DNA of 64,000 nucleotides from Yponomeuta sedellus (GCA_934045075.1 OW203729.1:3545816-3609815), one strand, 5' to 3'; counted from the stretch's first letter, positions 30,790 to 43,900 are shown. Notes: generated by a model from the letters alone, not told the origin. Made by a program: numbers and translations.

Positions 30790-30905
30790 ACATAACTTCA
30801 CGCCTGTATCCCAGAGGGGTAGGCAGAGACCAGGGACTGCCACTTGCCACGATGCAGAGAGATCACCTTCGCTTCATCAACGTTTATAAGTCGTTGCATG
30901 CACGC
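30790..30905 (+). repeat. GCCTGTATCCC-family repeat
   Basis: TTCACGCCTGTATCCCAGAG, GGGGTAGGCAGAGACCAGGG, CCACTTGCCACGATGCAGAG, TCGTTGCATGCACGCACC. Joined directly to an RTE fragment. Confidence 0.6.
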
Positions 30906-31149
30906 ACCTGTAGCCTATAGGATGAATAAGTTGAAGTGGCAGTGGGCTGGTCACATATGCCACATACGATGTTCCATGGGGTTCAAAGTGGGACCACGAA
31001 CCGGCAAAGGCAGCGTAAGCCCACCGGCTTGGTGGACCGACAGTAAGAAGCAGATTGCTGGCAGTAGCTGCATAAGGATGGCCAAGAACACAAGGAAGTT
31101 GCGTACCTTGGAGGAGGCCTATGTCCAGCAGTGCACGAGTACAGAGTGA
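30906..31149 (+). pseudogene. RTE-clade LINE, decayed C-terminal fragment
   Basis: Encodes YRMNKLKWQWAGHICHI and, after changes, PPAWWTDSKKQIAGSS and LEEAYVQQC: the RTE ORF2 terminal signature (W.W.GH, R.P.RW.D, EAYVQQW). Trp and Arg positions are lost, so it is degenerate. Confidence 0.72.
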
Positions 31150-31223
31150 CTGATATATTGACTCTCCAGCAGGGCTCACCCAGCAAGACGCTGATTTACA
31201 TCTCAGCTCCAACAGTCACGCAA

Positions 31224-31293
31224 CGCACACTTATCCAATGCCCACTTATACTTCAAATGCTGGCTTCAGAAAGGCGAGCGTCGCTGAGTGCCA
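31224..31293 (+). repeat. Decayed copy of the sequence before the LPMO His exon
   Basis: TTATCCAATGCCCACTTATA, CTTCAAATGCTGGCTTCAGA, GGCGAGCGTCGCTGAG parallels 31757-31815, which leads into the LPMO exon. The LPMO coding words do not follow here. Confidence 0.6.
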
Positions 31294-31559
31294 ACTCAAT
31301 TCAACTTACCGAATGCCTATTTACCAATTACTAGACATACAGTTCCAAAATTTCAAGAAACCGGAAGTAAACTTTTTTAGTGGTAGTATCGAAAATTAAG
31401 ATCATTTGCTACCTTTCGTTAAGCACAATACATTTTTTAAATGAAATTACTATATATTTTATTTTTATGATGCCTGTAAGTGCAAGAAATTAACTAACAC
31501 TGGCAAAAAGTCGGAGCTAAACCTTACTCTTTAATTTCTACACCTTTTTGACTAAGTAT

Positions 31560-31745
31560 CCTTATCCAGATCAACGTTCGTAAGTCGTTGCATGCACGCA
31601 CGCCGCCGGTTCCGGGTACTTTTTATCTTCCCATTTGCTAATACATCCCCTATTTGGTCGGCATATGTCCGCCTGGGAAGTAGATCAGGATCGTAGCAGT
31701 CCCTGGCCTCTGGCTACCCCTCTGGGACGCAGGGGTGAGTTTATG
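31560..31745. repeat. GCCTGTATCCC-family repeat, both orientations
   Basis: 31575-31640 is the plus-strand middle part (GTCGTTGCATGCACGCACGC, CGGGTACTTTTTATCTTCCC). 31690-31745 is the minus-strand 5' part (GATCGTAGCAGTCCCTGG, GGGTGAGTTTATGTTATG). An inverted arrangement as at 5103-5330. Confidence 0.55.
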
Positions 31746-31785
31746 TTATGTATATAGTTATCCAATGTGCCCACTTACCCTCCAG

Positions 31786-31924
31786 ATGCTGGGCTCGGCG
31801 AGGCGAGGCGCTGAGGGGCACGGACGCCTCATGGACCCCCCGGCACGCAACTCAATGTGGCGGTTCGGGTTTCCCAATCCGGTCAATTACAACGACAATG
31901 AGCTCTTCTGCGGGGGGTATGCCG
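31786..31924 (+). CDS. LPMO exon 1 recognised (N-terminal His exon)
   Basis: Starts after the CCCTCCAG acceptor at 31785; a start after GAG at 31815 is also possible. Ends GCCG|GTCAGT, phase 1. A cleaved signal peptide should precede His at 31819; MLGSARRGAEG before it does not look like one, so an upstream exon is expected. Confidence 0.75.
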
Positions 31925-34900
31925 GTCAGTACACCCGCTCCACTCTCAAAGCTTACTTACAACTTAAGTATACCAATTCTACCAACTGCCATCTTTTAAA
32001 TTGGGTGCATTTATTTAATAATTTAGCAAAGCTTAAAGCCGATGCGCTTATAAGTTTCTTACATAATTTGTAAATAAATATTCTAAAAATGGTACATTAA
32101 TGCAACGACCAGAAAAAGAGGTATTTTTTATGGTTGTAAATGTGGGGCAAGGCGAAGCGGAGCCTTTTTATTTTAAAATAAAGTTTACTTTTCAAAATCA
32201 ATAATGAACAACAATAATTTTAGCCGCGTTAATTATATTTGCAAGTCGGATAGAAATATTGTATGAAATCAAGTAATTTTGCGGAAATCCATATAAGCAT
32301 TAAAATGAGAAAATTACTTTGCTAATTCCGCCACGAAGCTCTCAGGATTGCGAAGGGAAGGGTCAGATGCAGGATGGGTGACCGTCTCGTGACTACCACT
32401 AGTGGCATTTTTCCGAGCGCTTCCGTGCTTCGCAAGGCACGTTAAACCGTTGGTGCCGGCTGTCTTGTAATGGCAGTCGTTAGGCCATGTCAGAATCCTA
32501 ATGGGCGGCTTGACAGTAAGGCAACTTTTGACAGTAAGGCCCGCCACTGGCTTACAATCCTCCACCAACCCGGACTTGGCCCCCGTGGTGGAGTAAGGCC
32601 TAACCTTCCTGCGATGCAGGAAGAGACCCTTGCTCCAGCAGTGGGGACATAGGTTTAAGGGTTGATAACGAATGATAACGATGGCCGAATTTAGCAAAAT
32701 ACGTTTTACATTTTAATTCTCTGATAGAAATTCAAATAAAATCTTTGATAAGTTACCGCCTTGGCTGTTGTGATCCGTAGTAAAAACTTTGATGTCGTGA
32801 TGAGATGATTCATACAGCGTCCAGTGACACTTACATTAGATGAGTGAAGGGACCACTCGGATGCTGTAGTGCCTGGGACTGGTTTTTAGATGGTGTAGGC
32901 TTGCCCAGCACCTATATCATCCTGACAAATTATAGTCGGCCTAGCCCACAGGAAAGACTAGTCAATACAGGCCAACCAAGCCGCGGGTTTCCTCACGATG
33001 TTTTCTTTCACAGTTAGCGTGTGGTATTGCGACAACAAATTCGCAAATGCGAAATTAAACAAAGTTATTGGTGCATGCGCGCACTGGGGATCGAACCTTG
33101 ATATCTCGCTTGCGAGTCCATTGTAAAAGACAGTCCCATTTTTAAATGACGACTACAGGATTGCTAAAATACGACATGATACTTTTTAATCTGAATAGGA
33201 ATTTCACGAATCTCCGCTTTTTGTATTGATTATACGATCTCTAAGACAGACAGCGTCGTATTATCCTGACTAGAATAGATAATCATGCCAAGCAACTATT
33301 CAGACGCTGTAGAGCTTGAGGCATATTTTGAAAAGAATACGTCCAGCAAATATTATACCATCCCCTTAGTCAGCTTAGTTGGCCAACGACACACAGTCGA
33401 TACATTTAATAAGATTAGAATACTCGTAGATACTCTTGATCGCACGCCATACTTTAAAAAAGTATCTGAAAAGTCTAAGTAAATATAAATAGGTTCGGCT
33501 TGGCGAGAATTTTGTTCTGTAATTTGCCCGAGGTATTTTTGTGTATAACCGAGAACCTGAACTGATGTTTGACATGAGCAAGCACTTAATGCAAAAAAAT
33601 GAGCACTCGAAGTAACAATGACCTGCGATCTTCAAAAACACAAGTTTAGTGAACTTGAAACAACGCCTCCCATCATTATTGTTCACAGACGATGTGTTGA
33701 TTTGTTTTGCTACAGATTCGAGGTCGTTGGCTTTTATAAATAACACGTTTAAAAAGTAGTTACAGTTTGCTCTACTGACGAGGAAGTAAGCATGGAATGT
33801 CGAGAATATCAAAAGTGTCTACGAGTTTTCTTGTGGAACCACTTCTAAACTAACTAACTCGCAATAACAAAGACGAATTCCGGCTCCAGTGTAGTGAGAA
33901 TTTCGTGAACGCGATGCTCGCTCTACATTCCTTTATCAGAAGGAAAAATCGCAAAAATTTCAGGATTTTAGTCTCAAGGATCTCATAAGTCACAGCTCTC
34001 GAGTTCTGAATGCTGATGGTATCGTGTAGATACCAATAAGCGGGAGTCCAAAGGGTTTAATTACCTACCAACACACCCTGTACAAAACTAGTAGTTAACA
34101 TTAAAAAATAATAAGGAATATACGTGTGCTTTGGTACTCCGTCGTACTCCGGTGGCTTTGGTTACCTAAGACAACGTAAGCCTTATTTCAACCCCATACA
34201 TGAACGCCCATGAGCTGTTCATGTATTGTATAAGTTAATCTTTATATATATAATTCTACCTGTGTATACCTAGACTCCTCCTAAACAGATGGACAAATTT
34301 TAAATGATTTCTTTTGTACGCGTTCGGGTGACGCCCTGGATTGTTTAGATTCACAAATCAGCCTGGCAGATGGCGCTGTATCACGGACAACGTCTGTGGG
34401 GTCCGCTAGTATATGAATAAAATAACACGGATCGGACTCATACGGGGATGTTATGAGACCAATCCGAATATTTATTCACTTCACCGAGATCTAATTAAGT
34501 CTGCTTTACTCTTTTTCTCACTCCACGTCTATCCACCCTTGGGCGCATGCTGACTTGATTAGACCGAAAAGTGTGTATGTCCAGTCCAGTGGGAGCAGAA
34601 CAAAGGGCGCTGCGGCGTGTGCGGCGACGCAGATCACCTGACGCTGCCTCGGCCGCACGAGGCCGGGGGCATGTACGGGAAGGGGATACTGACGAAGCAT
34701 TACAGCGTTGGGCAGGTAAACTTCATATCCTAAATCTATCCAGCTATCTACTAACGTTATATTGCACCAACGGAGGAGCAATGTGATTGTGGAGCCTCTT
34801 CGCAATCCATGGCGCACCTGCTCCAATGGCTATTGTGCCCTCACACCTAACTCTGGAGGACCTAACAGAGGCCAACGCTGCTGCAATTGCAGTGGCCAAC

Positions 34901-37900
34901 TATTGGGCTGGAAGAAATACATGTATAGACTGGTTGAATCGCTGACACGAAAAGAAGAAGAAGAAGAAACCTACGTCAAGTGCTTAAACCTAATCAAATT
35001 CAACGTTAACGTTGGCGTTAAAAACGCACTTCTGTTTTCTTGATATAGGAGGCGGGGGCCTGTACAGCAAAGGGATGATGATTGGCCTTTTTGCATCTAC
35101 GTAATGAGATGATTTATACCGCGTCCAGTGGTATCTTCACTCACACTAGATGGGTGAAGGGACCACTTCGACGCTGTAGTGCCTGGGACATGGTTTTATA
35201 GATGGTGTAGGCTTGATAGGGATACTAAGAAAGTATTAAAGCATTGAGCAGGTAATATGAGTATCTGAGGTATCTAATATATCCTCGCTTTTGCTTGGTA
35301 ACTAATCGAACATGCTTACAGACGAGACAATATAGCGATGTGCAGGCAATTAAGGTTCCCTTATTCTGTTATCTTAATTATATGATATTAAGATACCCAA
35401 GATATCCTTGATCAACTTAGTCCTGGACGCTGAAACTTCTTTCTTGCAGAAAAAAAAACAACATAAAAAATGCATACAGCAAAGAGTACGATGATTCTCT
35501 GATAGAAGATCTCATCAACTGATTTTGACCCAATCTACCCCATTTTTAACCCTTTTGTAACAAAACAATAATTGAAGAAAGAAGGTACTTGAAAAAAAAA
35601 AATATACGGATGAATTGAGAACCTCCTCTTTTTTTAATTAGACATGATCAAACAGCGAATAAAATTTATTTCTCGCTGAGTCGAACGCGCAAGGCAGACG
35701 GCCTGTATATAACGGGAGACGTGACATTACACGGGTGGGAAAGTAATAATAGTAATAGTAGTAGTTTAAATTGTTTGTAACTAACCCAATCCTGCTGAAG
35801 CTCAGCTGGACGCTAAAAAAGCACTTCCCAAACAAAAGTCAAACAAACATAACCATTGACTTAACGTGGTTAACTGAATATATCCTACGAGGTGCACACA
35901 ACACAACGTTTTTATCTACTGCTGATTCCTTTCAGGAAATTGAAGTGGAGGTAGAGTTGACAGCGAACCATCTGGGCACGTTCGTGATCAAGCTGTGCCC
36001 GAACAACAACCCAAAACAAGAGGCTACACAGGAGTGCTTTGATAGGTAAAAGATCAACTTATATGATATTATTATCTATGTATTATGCAGCGCGTGAATT
36101 GAGCATTTCGGTAAGTAATTTGTATGTCATTTAAATATTTTGGTTAGCACTTAAGATTATCATCAGCTGCTGAGTTTTGGGTTTACCAGCCACCAATGTC
36201 ACGTGTGACTGCTGTGAAACTCAGTGTGCTTAGGGCTTTGTAAGTAATGGCGACCTGCTAACAAATGAATTGTACCTATGTTGCTGGCCCGAACTTAATT
36301 TATTCTTCTTCAGGCTATATTATGTAATCCACTGCTGGACATAACCCTCCCCAAATGAGCGCCATAGCGCCCTGTCTTCAGCTTGCCGCATCCAGCATCT
36401 GCCGGCAGTTTTTCGCAGATCGAACTTAATTTGCCCCTACGTATTTACTTTAACCTTCTGAAGGAACGACGAGGGTCGCTTTTTTTCTCTTCTCTTTTAT
36501 GTTATCACTCTCTTTGCTTTATTGAAACTTCTTCAACCATTTCAGGTACCCCCTGTACATATCAGGGACGCGCGAGGACCGGTTCCTCATACCGCTGGAC
36601 ACCGGCAAGAAGGACATCTTCCGCTACCGGGTGCAGCTGCCGCCTTACGTCACATGCACGCAGTGCGTGCTGCAGTGGACCTACTACACTGGTGAGGGAT
36701 GTTCCTATAGTGGGTTTAGTACGGAGTCTGTTAGTTTGACAGTTCGCGCGATATTTTGGTAATGTTATGGGGGTACGCTCGTAGCCCCGTCTGCCTGAGT
36801 GATCTTAAGCCATCACGAAGGTTAAGCAACATAAGACGCGTTCAGTTCATGGATGGGTGACCGTCTATGACTAACGCTAGTGACATTTTTCCGAGCGATT
36901 CCGTGCCTCGCATGACACGTTAAGCATTTAGTGCCGGCTGCCGTCGATAGATGGCAGTCGTTAAAGCAAGTCAGAGCCCTTCGGGCTGCTTGAAAACTTC
37001 TGATAGGAAGACCAGCCACTAGTCTTGTAAGCCTCCACCAATCCGGAGTTGGCCCCGTGGTGGAATATGGCCTATACCTTCCTATGAGAAGAGATCCGTG
37101 CCCCTTAGTGGGGATATAATGGATTATGATAATGATGATTGATTAAGTTGAAGAAGAACTGAACCGATGTTTGGTTTACTAGATTTATTCCACAATAATG
37201 TTACTATTTTTTAGGCCAAACACGCCCGGTTTCTCTCAATCAGGAGATTTACTAATCAACGTCCTCTGTGGTGTCGGCCTAGAGAATAGCACCAACCCAA
37301 TTCTTCCCGCGGCTGTCATAAAAGGCGACTAAGGGACACAAACCGGGGGTGGGCAGCAGCGCCCCTTCTGCCCAATTCCACCGATCTGCGATCCCCAACC
37401 CGCATGCCCAGCGTGGGGATCATGGGCATTACCCCCTAATGATGGCACAACCTTGCGCTATGGCGCTCATTAGGGGAGGGCTATGTCCAGCAGTGGACTA
37501 ATATAGGACACAAACCGGGGGTGGGCAGCAGCGCCCCTTCTGCCCAATTCCACCGATCTGCGATCCCCAACCCGCATGCCCAGCGTGGGGATTATGGGCA
37601 TTACCCCCAATGATAGCACAACGTGCCGCTTTTTAGGGGAGGGCTATGTCCAGCAGTGGACTAGTATAGCTTGACGACGACGACGACTAATCAGAGTAAC
37701 TCAATAATTGGCCGTTAGTAACACTAGCTGCCTTCCAGGCAACATGTGGGGCATCTGCGAGAACGGCACAGAGGCGGTGGGCTGCGGTCGGTCGGAGACC
37801 TTTCGGAACTGCGCAGACGTCGCCGTGATCACCAACACCGGCGGGGTCCCTCCCGCGTTCGCCAACGATCTGCGAAGGGACAATCCCTTCCTGCTCTACT

Positions 37901-40900
37901 ACAGGGACTTGAGGGCGCCACAGAACGTGTTCCCGCTGGTTATCAGGTGAGAGTGGATGTGTGCGAAGGTGAGTGTCTGTTCACCTGTTCTGTTATGCTA
38001 TTACGCGCACTAGTTATATTCCCGAAGGATTCCTTAGGCTTTGCATGCATTACGATTTTTTCCGAATAAATCTGTGAAATAGGAAAAATGTATGAAGGCG
38101 CACGCACTTGCGAATGTAATTCCACAAACGAATCGGTACACGATTTTAAATCCATGAAAAAAATCGCGGCGATATTATTCGCAATGCGTGTCTTGTTCAA
38201 ATGCAATCTAACGTCAGCAGGATTCAGGCAGGAATATTTTAAAGTTTAAAATTAAGGAAAATTAGGTTTGTTAACTGCATATAATTATTATCGAAAGATT
38301 TTAAAAATTCTGTATGAAGAAATCAAATTTCAGTCGACGTCAGTAGAGTGACATGTCACGTGACTCGATAGTGAATCTTTCACTGTACCGACCACATAAT
38401 GAGATGAGAGCTAACAATTTTAAAATATTTCGACAACTTCGAAGTACCTACTCACCAATGATTTTCTCGAGGAATAAATTGCTGTAACAAAAATGCTATG
38501 CTGCCAAACTAGTATTGATATGTAGCCTCTACAATAATATCTAGAAATCTAAGTAAGGCTTTATGAACTGTGTACAGAATTGCATTTTGACCTCATCACA
38601 AACTTTACTTCTGAAAGGCCACTTTTTTTCAAAAGGTGATGAAATATTTTTACTGCCTCTCCGACTCTCTAGTGTTTGCTGGAAGAAATCTCTTTCAGCT
38701 CGCCTTTGTATATATTATTTGTTATGTAATGACCCGTTAAATGTTTCTTGTGCAAAAAAGTATAATAACCAACTATGGCACATCGAAGACACGTAAAAGT
38801 AGCAACGTTGTGCTCAAATGTACTTACGCACCTAAACGACTTGCTTATAACAACGAAACGTAATAAATAGTGTTAGCTTTTAGAATATAGCTTGTGCTTT
38901 AGAGTAGGCTTCAGTTTTCGCCGAAAGCAGACGAGTGTAATACTACTTGCTGCTCTATATAACACTTTACTTCGTTATCAACCCTTATATGTCCCCACTG
39001 CTGGGGCACGGGTCTCTTTCTGCATTGCAGGAAGGTTAGGCCATACTCCACCACGGGGGCCAAGTCCGGGTTGGTGGAGGATTGTGAGACAGTGGCGGGC
39101 CTCACTGTCAGAAGTTATCAAGCCGCCCATAAGGCCTCTGACATGGCTTAACGACTGCCATTATATGGCAGCCGGCACCAAAGGCTTAACGTGCCTTGCG
39201 AAGCACGGAAGCGCTCGGAAAAATGCCACTAGCAGTAGTCACGGGACGCTCATCCATCCCGTACCTGACCGCGCCTGTTGTTGCTTAACCGAGTGATTGA
39301 TTCCAATCACTCGGTTCGCCTAGGCCACGAGCACTTTACTTCACTATTTTGAAAAGTTATGTAAATTTAAAAACCTATTTAGAGGCTAAAAATTTCACCC
39401 ATGCCGGGATTCGAACCCGCAACCTCTGGCTATCCGTGCTAGCGCTCTACCAATTGAGCCAATGGGCGACTCACGGCATCAGTGAAATTTCGAACCTCTT
39501 TACACTATTCTCTGTATTACGTAGCCTCTAAATAGGTTTTTAAATTTGTTCCTTAGCACGGGTTAGTGCATTAAAATAAAAATAGTGTAATCATGTGGGT
39601 ACAGTGATATCGTTCCGATGTTAAAACCTAACTGCAAAGTAGGTAGTCGGGCCTGTAAGTAATGCAATTTGCTTAAGTCAGATGTCGCTGCCTGTACATA
39701 ATACAGAGAATAGTGTAAAGAGGTTCGAAATTTCACTGATGCCGTGAGTCGCCCATTGGCTCAATTGGTAGAGCGCTGGCACGGATAGCCAGAGGTTACG
39801 GGTTCGAATCCCGGCATGGGTGAAATTTTTAGCCTCTAAATAGGTTTTTAAATTTGTTCCTTAGCACGGGTTAGTGCATTAAAATAAAAATAGTATAACC
39901 ATGTGGGTACAGTGATATCGTTCCGATGTTAAAACCTAACTGCAAAGTAGGTAGTCGGGCCTGTAAGTAATGCAATTTGCTTAAGTCAGATGTCGCTGCC
40001 TGTACATAATACAGAGAATAATGTAAAGAGGTTCGAAATTTCACTGATGCCGTGAGTCGCCCATTGGCTCAATTGGTAGAGCGCTGGCACGGATAGCCAG
40101 AGGTTACGGGTTCGAATCCCGGCATGGGTGAAATTTTTAGTCTCTAAATAGGTTTTTAAATTTGTTCCTTAGCACGGGTTAGTGCATTAAAATAAAAATA
40201 GTATAAGTTATGTAATGTTTAAGTGTCATATTAGTTCCGATATTTCTATTACACGAATATATCCGGTTCTATCCGATAGTAGCCGAGGTATATTCTAAAG
40301 GCTAACCTACTGTAACAGTAGTAGTATGTAGTACTTAGGGTGCGCAGCGCAGGCTCCGAAAATCTGGATGGAGCGGAATTCTGTCTTGCACATTAATCAA
40401 GTATGATCTCGAATAATGTAATATATTATTCGAGACATAACATACTATGTTATTCGAGACGTAACATATGTTATTCGAGATCTCATGTAGATTTTTTGGA
40501 AAACATTTAGTGGCGAAAATATTATTTTCCTAAATTTGGGAGAGGTCAAATGTACTCCTGTATATTAGATATTTTGTACTGAACTAATGTTACTATATCT
40601 TCTAAACTTAAAACATATCCTATTATATTGCTTCTCTATGCTTTATTTGCTTAACTTTCAGAGACGTTTCGAAACACTTGAGGAAACAAAACCAACGACT
40701 AATATCTAGGTAACTTTGTACTAAAGACTATCTCTATACACACTAATTCTGTGTCCATACACTTTTCCTCATACTTACCAGTGAAATGATTGATTTTCAG
40801 CAACGATATAAACGAAGTATCCGAGGAAGAACGACCACCAGTGATTAGGTACTTATTGTTTGTAAATTATGTTGGAGGAAGGGTACATGTCTGCCTGCAG

Positions 40901-43900
40901 AATTTGTGTTGTGTTCCTGACCCTTGCATCACTGCGAAACAGGTTTCTGTGACTAACTGCACTGTTAAAGAATTTCTTTCAGGATTTTTAGGATTTCGGA
41001 CCTCACTTTCCAGTTCAATTGTGTTTAAAATAATATTAGTTTTCGTTGTTTTTAACGTTTCCTTAGAGCTTACTTACACAACCTGTTATTGAAATAACGC
41101 AAAACCTAAACGTAAAACAGTCCTTCGGTTTCTTTAGTACTTATCGATAAATCAAAACACTTACATTGTAAGAAACAAAAATACTTTATACGAAGTATAA
41201 TTGTACTTCTAGTTTGTATGAAAATTTTTCACTAATATGTTAGTGTAGTAGTTAGTGGGTAAGTACTTAATTTAATAATATTGTAGAAAAGGATTCAGGT
41301 TTTGAGTTCCTTCAATAACACACTGTATAGATACGAGAACTGTGCCTCGAAAACTCCGCTACTACTACACTCTTCCCCTTCGACAGTGGACGGTTCCTAC
41401 AGGACAGTAACGGTAACCACATGCCATCTTTTTTCATTAATGTGGAAAATTGGATGTCGTGTCGTTACGGTGCATTCTAAAAACGTTTAATGACTATGCA
41501 TAGTTTCGTTACCTGAATACAATAAGTTCTTATTCTTCTTTCTTCTTCTTCAGGCTATATTAGTCCACTGCTGGACATAACTCTACCCTAATGAGCGCCA
41601 TAGCGCAAGGTTGTGCCGTCATTGGGGGGTAATGCCCATAATCCCCACGCTGGGCATGCGGGTTGGGGATCGCAATTTGGTGTAATTGTACTGCAGGGGG
41701 CGCCGCTGCCCACCCCCCGGTTTGTGTCCCTTAGTCGCCTTTTACGACACCCGCGGGCAGAATTTGGGTTGGTGCTATTCTCTAGGCGGACACTACACAG
41801 CAACAATAAGTTACACAAAACAAACTAGGATACCTCGTGCTATATAACCACACAGGGCGCTATGGCGCTCATTAGGGGAGGGCCATGTCCGGCAGTGGAC
41901 TAATATAGCCTGAAGAAGAAGATATAACCAGTAAAGAACAACACAATCACTTGTCTTGGGCCTAGAGTCTAATACTTACATAGTTTTTCAATAGAATGGT
42001 ATAACCACGACAATGGTTGTTATTTGTCTCCATTTAGTAGTCTAAAAAGCAATAACAGTACAATGTCATTTCAAGGATATAACCCGTGCAAATTAAATAG
42101 GCATCTCTCGCGAAGAAGATCGAATCGCGCGAGGCGCGGATTTAATAAGTAGCACGGGTTATACCATTGCAATGCGATTGGTTATTAGACTACCGATAGT
42201 GTGAACGAAACGACCATTACTGGTGTAATATGACTCTATTGAGCAACTTTGTATTTTAGAGACTTATGCCCTTGGCCGAAATTAAAGACAATAGTTATCA
42301 CCAAAGGGCATGACAAAGAAAACGGTCAATATTAATACAAAATTTCATAATTTTTAATATACAAACAAATGAAACTGTTTTGATTTGTTTAAACTTTTTT
42401 GTAGCTGGATCTATCTGTATATTTATCCGGATGGGGGCGCTGTTTGCTGAAGTACAGGTTCACGCCTAGTTTAGCAACAGATGCTACTATTTTCTTTTTG
42501 AAAAATGTACCTAGCATAGTTCTAATTTAAGAAACAACTTGTATGATTTTTTTGGAACAAATAAATTATATTCTATTCTATATCTTGTTCTATAAAATAC
42601 TGATATACGCCGATCGTTTCTGCAGGGATCAGGTGTGCTTGCCGTCCTATGGGTTCCGCAACATCCCGGGCATGCTGAGCTGGTGCCAGACCAACTGTCT
42701 GCGGTACCCTCCCAACTGCCCCGAGGCGCTCTGCAATTGTCCGTGAGTGATTCTCTACTCGCATCGACTAGATGTCGTGACGATACTCTGTAAACACGAC
42801 CTCTCTGGCGCAGCGGTAGCGCATCAGCCTACCATGCGAGGGGTCCCGGATTCGATCCCCGGCTGGGGACAAAAAAAAACCCCAGGTCTTGGATATTAAC
42901 ATGTTTGTGATGTCGTTGTTTCTGGTCTCACGACACAGGGTAACCTAGTGTTGGGCCAAAAGCAATGTATGTGCCAGTATGTAATGTTATGTTATGTTGC
43001 GATACGGTCGACGATAATGTGAAACCATTCAAAAACATATTTCCACTATCGGTCCTTCGACAGAAATATATTTATTTAATATTTATTAAAACTAGTGACT
43101 AAACAAACATAGGAACATAACATATATTATATTATATCCTACCAAAGAGTAAAAAGTAAAGTAGGTAATAATAATACAGCATATATACATCCCACTGTAG
43201 GGAACGGGCCTTCTCTCAGAGAGAGAGTCCAGTTTGTGGTCTCCACTCGACCTATCGACCATTATACTGTACCTTTTTATGGCAATAAATACTTTATACT
43301 ATTTTTATTTTTAATGCACTAACCCGTGCTAAGGAACAAATTTAAAAACCTATTTAGAGGCTAAAAATTTCACCCATGCCGGGATTCGATACCCGCAACC
43401 TCTGGCTATCCGTACCAGCGCTCTACCAATTGAGCCAATGGGCGACTCACGGCATCAGTGAAACTGACTCACGGCATCAGTGAAACTGATTTCACTGATG
43501 CCGTGAGTCGCCCATTGGCTCAATTGGTAGAGCGCTGGTACGGATAGCCAGAGGTTGCGGGTTCGAATCCCGGCATGGGTGAAATTTTTAGCCTCTAAAT
43601 AGGTTTTTAAACAACATAAAACATAACATATTCACAGATATACATATTCTCAAATATTTGGCGAACACAAAAAAGAAAAGAAAAAAGTTACACATTTATA
43701 TATCGTGATTTCATTTTGAAGACATGGTCTAAAGTATTGAGCCCCTAAAATGGCCCCGACTCAGCATGTGTTGCAGGGGCACCGAGATACTACCTGCAAC
43801 GCTTAATTATGTCGCGGCCATGTTGCGGTTAGTCGTGTTTGTGAAGGAACAAAAATTATGGAATTTAATTATAAAATGGGTGCCCAATAATATCAGTGTG

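Larger units (their letters stand above)
38866..40312. mobile_element. MITE split by two nested SINE insertions
   Basis: Left piece 38866-38972 (TGTTAGCTTTTAGAATATAG), a middle scrap 39342-39364 (CACTATTTTGAAAAGTTATG) and right piece 40216-40312 (GTTCCGATATTTCTATTACA, AGGCTAACCTACTG) together make one copy of the 17551 MITE. Confidence 0.8.

Noticed and set aside
33375..33812. 145-codon minus-strand gene in the LPMO intron
   Set aside because: Low-complexity composition, no domain, antisense to an intron.
38892..39296. 134-codon plus-strand frame
   Set aside because: Lies almost wholly within a minus-strand 5S SINE; similar frames appear in other copies (29598, 32314) by repeat identity only.
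39744..39825. Plus-strand tRNA gene (cloverleaf-like sequence with A and B boxes)
   Set aside because: The same sequence recurs more than a dozen times within a longer unit with a shared leader and tail. The anticodon loop lacks the usual T33, so these are SINE copies.
42797..42870. Functional tRNA-Gly gene
   Set aside because: A second copy at 57420-57505 shares a long non-tRNA body, and the present copy has stem mismatches. Read as a SINE.
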